A stretch of DNA of 64,000 nucleotides from contig CAJKUC010000002.1 in assembly GCA_905203015.1 (NCBI GenBank), positions 248,001 through 312,000 of the forward strand, written 5' to 3'. Below the pieces are notes generated by a model. That model searched no databases. It was not told the DNA's origin and saw only the letters and a list, made by a program, of their open reading frames with translations. How positions within the stretch are numbered: position 1 is the stretch's first letter; each line of letters opens with the position of its first letter. The translations under genes were made by a program, and so were the position numbers. Shown here piece after piece: positions 61,353-64,000 of the stretch. This DNA is from an uncultured Christensenella sp. Lineage in GTDB: Bacteria; Bacillota; Clostridia; Christensenellales; Borkfalkiaceae.

Positions 61353-62783
61353 TCAATAGGCGCGCGCAAAAATCACCATATGCTTCGCCGCGCCGCCGCA
61401 CACCGCGCATTTTTTCGCCGTTTCGCCTTCGGCGTAAACGCGGGCGGTAGCCGCCGTCTGTTCTTTGATTTTATCTTCGCACGCGCGTGCGCCGCACCAT
61501 CCCGCTTTCACGAAATTTCCGTTTTCCACGGCGGAAAGGATTCCCGCCATATCGTCGGCATACACGATGCGTTTATCTCTGCGTTCGCGCGCGGCTTCCA
61601 GCATATGTTTCTGCACGGAATCAAGCAGATCTTTCACTACGTTTTCCGCGTTTTCCAGAGCGTATTCCGCCTTTTCGTGCGTATCGCGCCGCACGCAGAT
61701 CATCTTTCCCGCCTCGATATCGCGAGGGCCGAGTTCCAATCGTACGGGCACGCCTTTCATTTCCCATTCGTTGAATTTCCAGCCGGGAGAATTATCCGAA
61801 TCGTCCAGTTTCACGCGCACGCCCGCCTCTTCCAGCCGTTGGCAAAGCGCGCGACACCGATCGAGCACACCCTCTTTATGCATGGCGATGGGCACGATCA
61901 CACACTGAATCGGCGCGACTACGGGCGGAAGCACAAGTCCTCTTTCGTCGCCGTGCGTCATGATGATTCCGCCGATCAGGCGTGTAGAAACGCCCCACGA
62001 CGTGGTGTATGCGCTCTTCTGCACACCGTCGGCATCGAGAAATTTGATATTGAACGCGTTCGCGAAATTCTGCCCGAGGTAGTGCGACGTACCCGCCTGC
62101 AAACTCTTGCCGTCGTGCATCATGGCTTCCATGCCGTACGTAGCCACCGCGCCCGCGAATTTTTCCTTCTCCGTCTTTTTACCCGTGATCACGGGGATAG
62201 CAAGGCAATTTTCCGCAAATTCTTTATACACGCCGAGCATGCGCATCGTCATTTCTTCCGCTTCTTCGGCGGTGGCGTGCGCGGTGTGCCCTTCCTGCCA
62301 TAAAAATTCGCTGGTGCGAAGGAAGGGGCGCGTCGTTTTTTCCCAGCGCATAACGTTACACCACTGATTGATTTTCAGCGGCAGATCGCGATACGACTGT
62401 ATCCATTTGGAATACATGTTGCCGATGATCGTTTCCGACGTAGGACGGATCACGAGCGGTTCGGCAAGCGTTTCGCCGCCGCCCACCGTCACCACGGCCA
62501 CTTCGGGCGCAAACCCCTCTACGTGCTCCGCCTCTTTCGTGAAGAAACTCATGGGAATCAGCAAGGGGAAATAAGCGTTCTCCACGCCCTGCGCTTTAAA
62601 ACGCTTATCCATTTCGCGCCGGATGTTTTCCCAGATCGCGTAGGCGTAAGGGCGGATCACCATCGTCCCTTTCACGGGGCCGTAATCCACCATTTTCGTT
62701 TTCAGCACCACGTCGGTGTACCACTGCGGAAAATCCTTTTCTATGTCGGCGATCTGACCGACGAATTGCGTATCTTTTGCCAT
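61353..62783 (-). CDS. proS: Prolyl-tRNA synthetase, archaeal/eukaryotic type
   Basis: A 476-residue class IIa synthetase. Motif 2 is RWEKTTRPFLRTSEFLWQEGHTAH near residue 150, and VIRPTSETIIGNMYSKW lies just before it. Motif 3 lies in GVSTRLIGGIIMTHGDERGL. The C-terminus ends in a zinc-type domain (CAVCGG) and a final Tyr, the hallmark of the type 3 ProRS; the bacterial editing INS domain is absent. AAAGAGGTA lies upstream of the ATG. It has its own promoter and ends 7 bases from the repeat array. Confidence 0.96.
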   Translation of the reverse strand: MAKDTQFVGQIADIEKDFPQWYTDVVLKTKMVDYGPVKGTMVIRPYAYAIWENIRREMDKRFKAQGVENAYFPLLIPMSFFTKEAEHVEGFAPEVAVVTVGGGETLAEPLVIRPTSETIIGNMYSKWIQSYRDLPLKINQWCNVMRWEKTTRPFLRTSEFLWQEGHTAHATAEEAEEMTMRMLGVYKEFAENCLAIPVITGKKTEKEKFAGAVATYGMEAMMHDGKSLQAGTSHYLGQNFANAFNIKFLDADGVQKSAYTTSWGVSTRLIGGIIMTHGDERGLVLPPVVAPIQCVIVPIAMHKEGVLDRCRALCQRLEEAGVRVKLDDSDNSPGWKFNEWEMKGVPVRLELGPRDIEAGKMICVRRDTHEKAEYALENAENVVKDLLDSVQKHMLEAARERRDKRIVYADDMAGILSAVENGNFVKAGWCGARACEDKIKEQTAATARVYAEGETAKKCAVCGGAAKHMVIFARAY

Positions 62784-62898
62784 AAATTCAAAATACCTCT
62801 TTTCGGTTTTCTTTGCTTTTTCGTTATTTTTTTAAGGCGCGCGTTCTTTATGCAACGTTTTTGCTTCCGGACACGGCGCGCCTCTTTGCGCAAAATCT

Positions 62899-62927
62899 AT
62901 TATAGCGCATTTTTTCTTATTTTTCAA
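62899..62927 (-). promoter_or_regulatory. Promoter of proS
   Basis: Minus strand TTGAAA (62922-62927), a 17-base spacer and TATAAT (62899-62904), leaving a leader of about 110 bases before the start codon. No T-box signature was found in that leader. Confidence 0.72.
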
Positions 62928-62992
62928 CCGTTTTCACGCGCTTTTCCGCAGGTTTTCCGTCCTGTTGTTTCCGCCGCGCGCTTATTGCGGCT

Positions 62993-64000
62993 TTATATTA
63001 TCCCAAACGCGGAAAAAGCGGAAAGAATTTCTTCGTCGCCCGCGTAATTTTCGCTTACGCTCTTCGTGCCGTCTTCCGTAGTGATTCCCCTGCCGTGGAT
63101 ACAATTACCCGATAGCGGCCAGCAGATCTTCGCCGTAGTGAGTTTGATCGCTTCGCTCGTCCACGGATAGCGCGAACGCGTTGTCTGCATAATTCCCTTG
63201 CCGAACGTCTTTGCCACGCCCGCGCGATAAGAAAGGCAGATATTTTCGTAATCCGTCGCTCCGTAATCTTTCATACAGCCGATCAGACACTCCGACGCGG
63301 AAGCGGATCCCGAGTCGGCAAGCACGTATGCCTTACTGTCAGCCCCGAAATAATCTTCGTAACGATTCGCCGCCGCTTTGAATTCCCGCACGTCTCCGTT
63401 TTTATATACGGCTTTCGCCACGACGGGGCGTTTTTCGTTTGTCCCCTTACAGAAATACGAGGCAATCGAGCATAAAATCTCCATATCCCCGCCGCCGTTT
63501 TCGCGCAGATCGAGAATCAGCCGCTTCTTTCCGTCCGCTTTGAAACGCTTCATCGCTTCGTCGAATTCTTTCGCCGCGTTGCCGTTAAACTGCGTTAAAC
63601 GAATATATGCCGTATCCTCGGGAAGCGCGGAAATCGCGCGCCCTTTTTCCGTTTCTTCCGCGTTTTTTCCAAGGTAGACGTACGCCGAAGACGAAGAACG
63701 ATAAAATACGTAGTTTTCCGTAAATTCGCTCTTATACACCTCCGTAATCCGCGCGTCATCCGCGCCGTACGGATAGCGCAATTCTTTCACGAAAAACTTT
63801 TCCCCTGCGGAAAGCGGAGAAAGAAATTCAGAAAAATCGGCAAATTTTTCACTTTCCGTCAATTCGTTTTCGTTTTTTCCGAACGCCACGATACGGCTGC
63901 CCGCTTCGATCCCCGCCTCTTCCGCGGGCGATCCGCCCGCCACGCGCACCACCAGCATGCGATCGTTACCGTTTTCGTCTTTGCTCGAAAAATACAAGCC
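62993..64000 (-). CDS. S41-family carboxyl-terminal processing protease, 5' part missing
   Basis: The frame continues beyond the right edge, so the N-terminus is cut. The visible part (335 residues) starts in a PDZ domain (VVRVAGGSPAEEAGIEAGSRIVAF). The tail-specific protease core follows: DLRENGGGDMEILCSIASYF, then the nucleophile in LADSGSASASECLIGCM (Ser in GSASASE) and the Lys in GKGIMQTT about 35 residues later. These form the Ser-Lys dyad of CtpA/CtpB-like proteases. Such enzymes are exported; in spore formers, CtpB helps activate SigK, but which paralogue this is cannot be decided. Confidence 0.9.
   Translation of the reverse strand, partial: GLYFSSKDENGNDRMLVVRVAGGSPAEEAGIEAGSRIVAFGKNENELTESEKFADFSEFLSPLSAGEKFFVKELRYPYGADDARITEVYKSEFTENYVFYRSSSSAYVYLGKNAEETEKGRAISALPEDTAYIRLTQFNGNAAKEFDEAMKRFKADGKKRLILDLRENGGGDMEILCSIASYFCKGTNEKRPVVAKAVYKNGDVREFKAAANRYEDYFGADSKAYVLADSGSASASECLIGCMKDYGATDYENICLSYRAGVAKTFGKGIMQTTRSRYPWTSEAIKLTTAKICWPLSGNCIHGRGITTEDGTKSVSENYAGDEEILSAFSAFGII

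Noticed and set aside
62784..62927. T-box or riboswitch before proS
   Set aside because: The 110-base leader has no recognisable element.

Overview
The window looks like a chromosome segment from a spore-forming, Gram-positive-type bacterium of the Clostridia. Evidence: a spoIIAA-spoIIAB-sigF operon, a pth-mfd-prsA block next to prs, an mcsA-mcsB-clpC block, a T-box leader on ileS, a 6S RNA, an archaeal-type AspRS and ProRS, sigma-A promoters with 17-base spacers and strong Shine-Dalgarno sites. GC looks close to 50 percent. Species cannot be named from the sequence; an uncultured gut lineage is an inference from the glycan locus.

Layout. 1-11,000: a truncated RluA-type pseudouridine synthase, feoB and feoA, a large membrane-anchored surface protein, a second RluA enzyme overlapping an RNA methyltransferase, and ileS with its T-box leader. 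11,500-25,200: a small metal-binding-like protein, aspS, 6S RNA on the plus strand, a YjzC-like microprotein, a PrsA-like lipoprotein, mfd, a repeat pair, pth, prs, tadA, an M14 carboxypeptidase, rlmH and a CPBP protease. 25,300-31,320: an MFS transporter, the spoIIA operon, a flotillin with a small membrane protein, and four tRNAs (Met, Asp, Phe, Tyr).

31,400-51,250 is the most distinctive part: an alpha-mannoside locus. On the minus strand, from the centre outward, lie two sugar ABC permeases with a binding protein between them (no ATPase), a cytoplasmic discoidin-plus-propeller protein, an anchored LamG lipoprotein, an exported discoidin-plus-propeller lipoprotein, an esterase, a ROK kinase and a mannose-6-phosphate isomerase. 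Diverging on the plus strand are a GntR/LacI regulator and a GH38 alpha-mannosidase. A phosphomannose isomerase-ROK kinase fusion follows on the minus strand. A shared ACTTGATAA motif lies at both divergent promoters and again upstream of the fusion gene, suggesting one regulon. The inferred flow is extracellular glycan binding or trimming, uptake, cytoplasmic alpha-mannosidase cleavage, then mannose to mannose-6-phosphate to fructose-6-phosphate.

51,250-64,000: nth, a DUF3343 and cysteine desulfurase-like pair, two small divergent unknown genes, an SDR reductase, clpC-mcsB-mcsA without ctsR but with a membrane-bound XRE protein upstream, a 155-base tandem repeat, proS, and an S41 protease running off the end. 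Three genes have a -10 box exactly six bases before ATG and no ribosome binding site, suggesting leaderless mRNAs. Two repeat arrays, each just after a stop codon (pth and proS), appear related.
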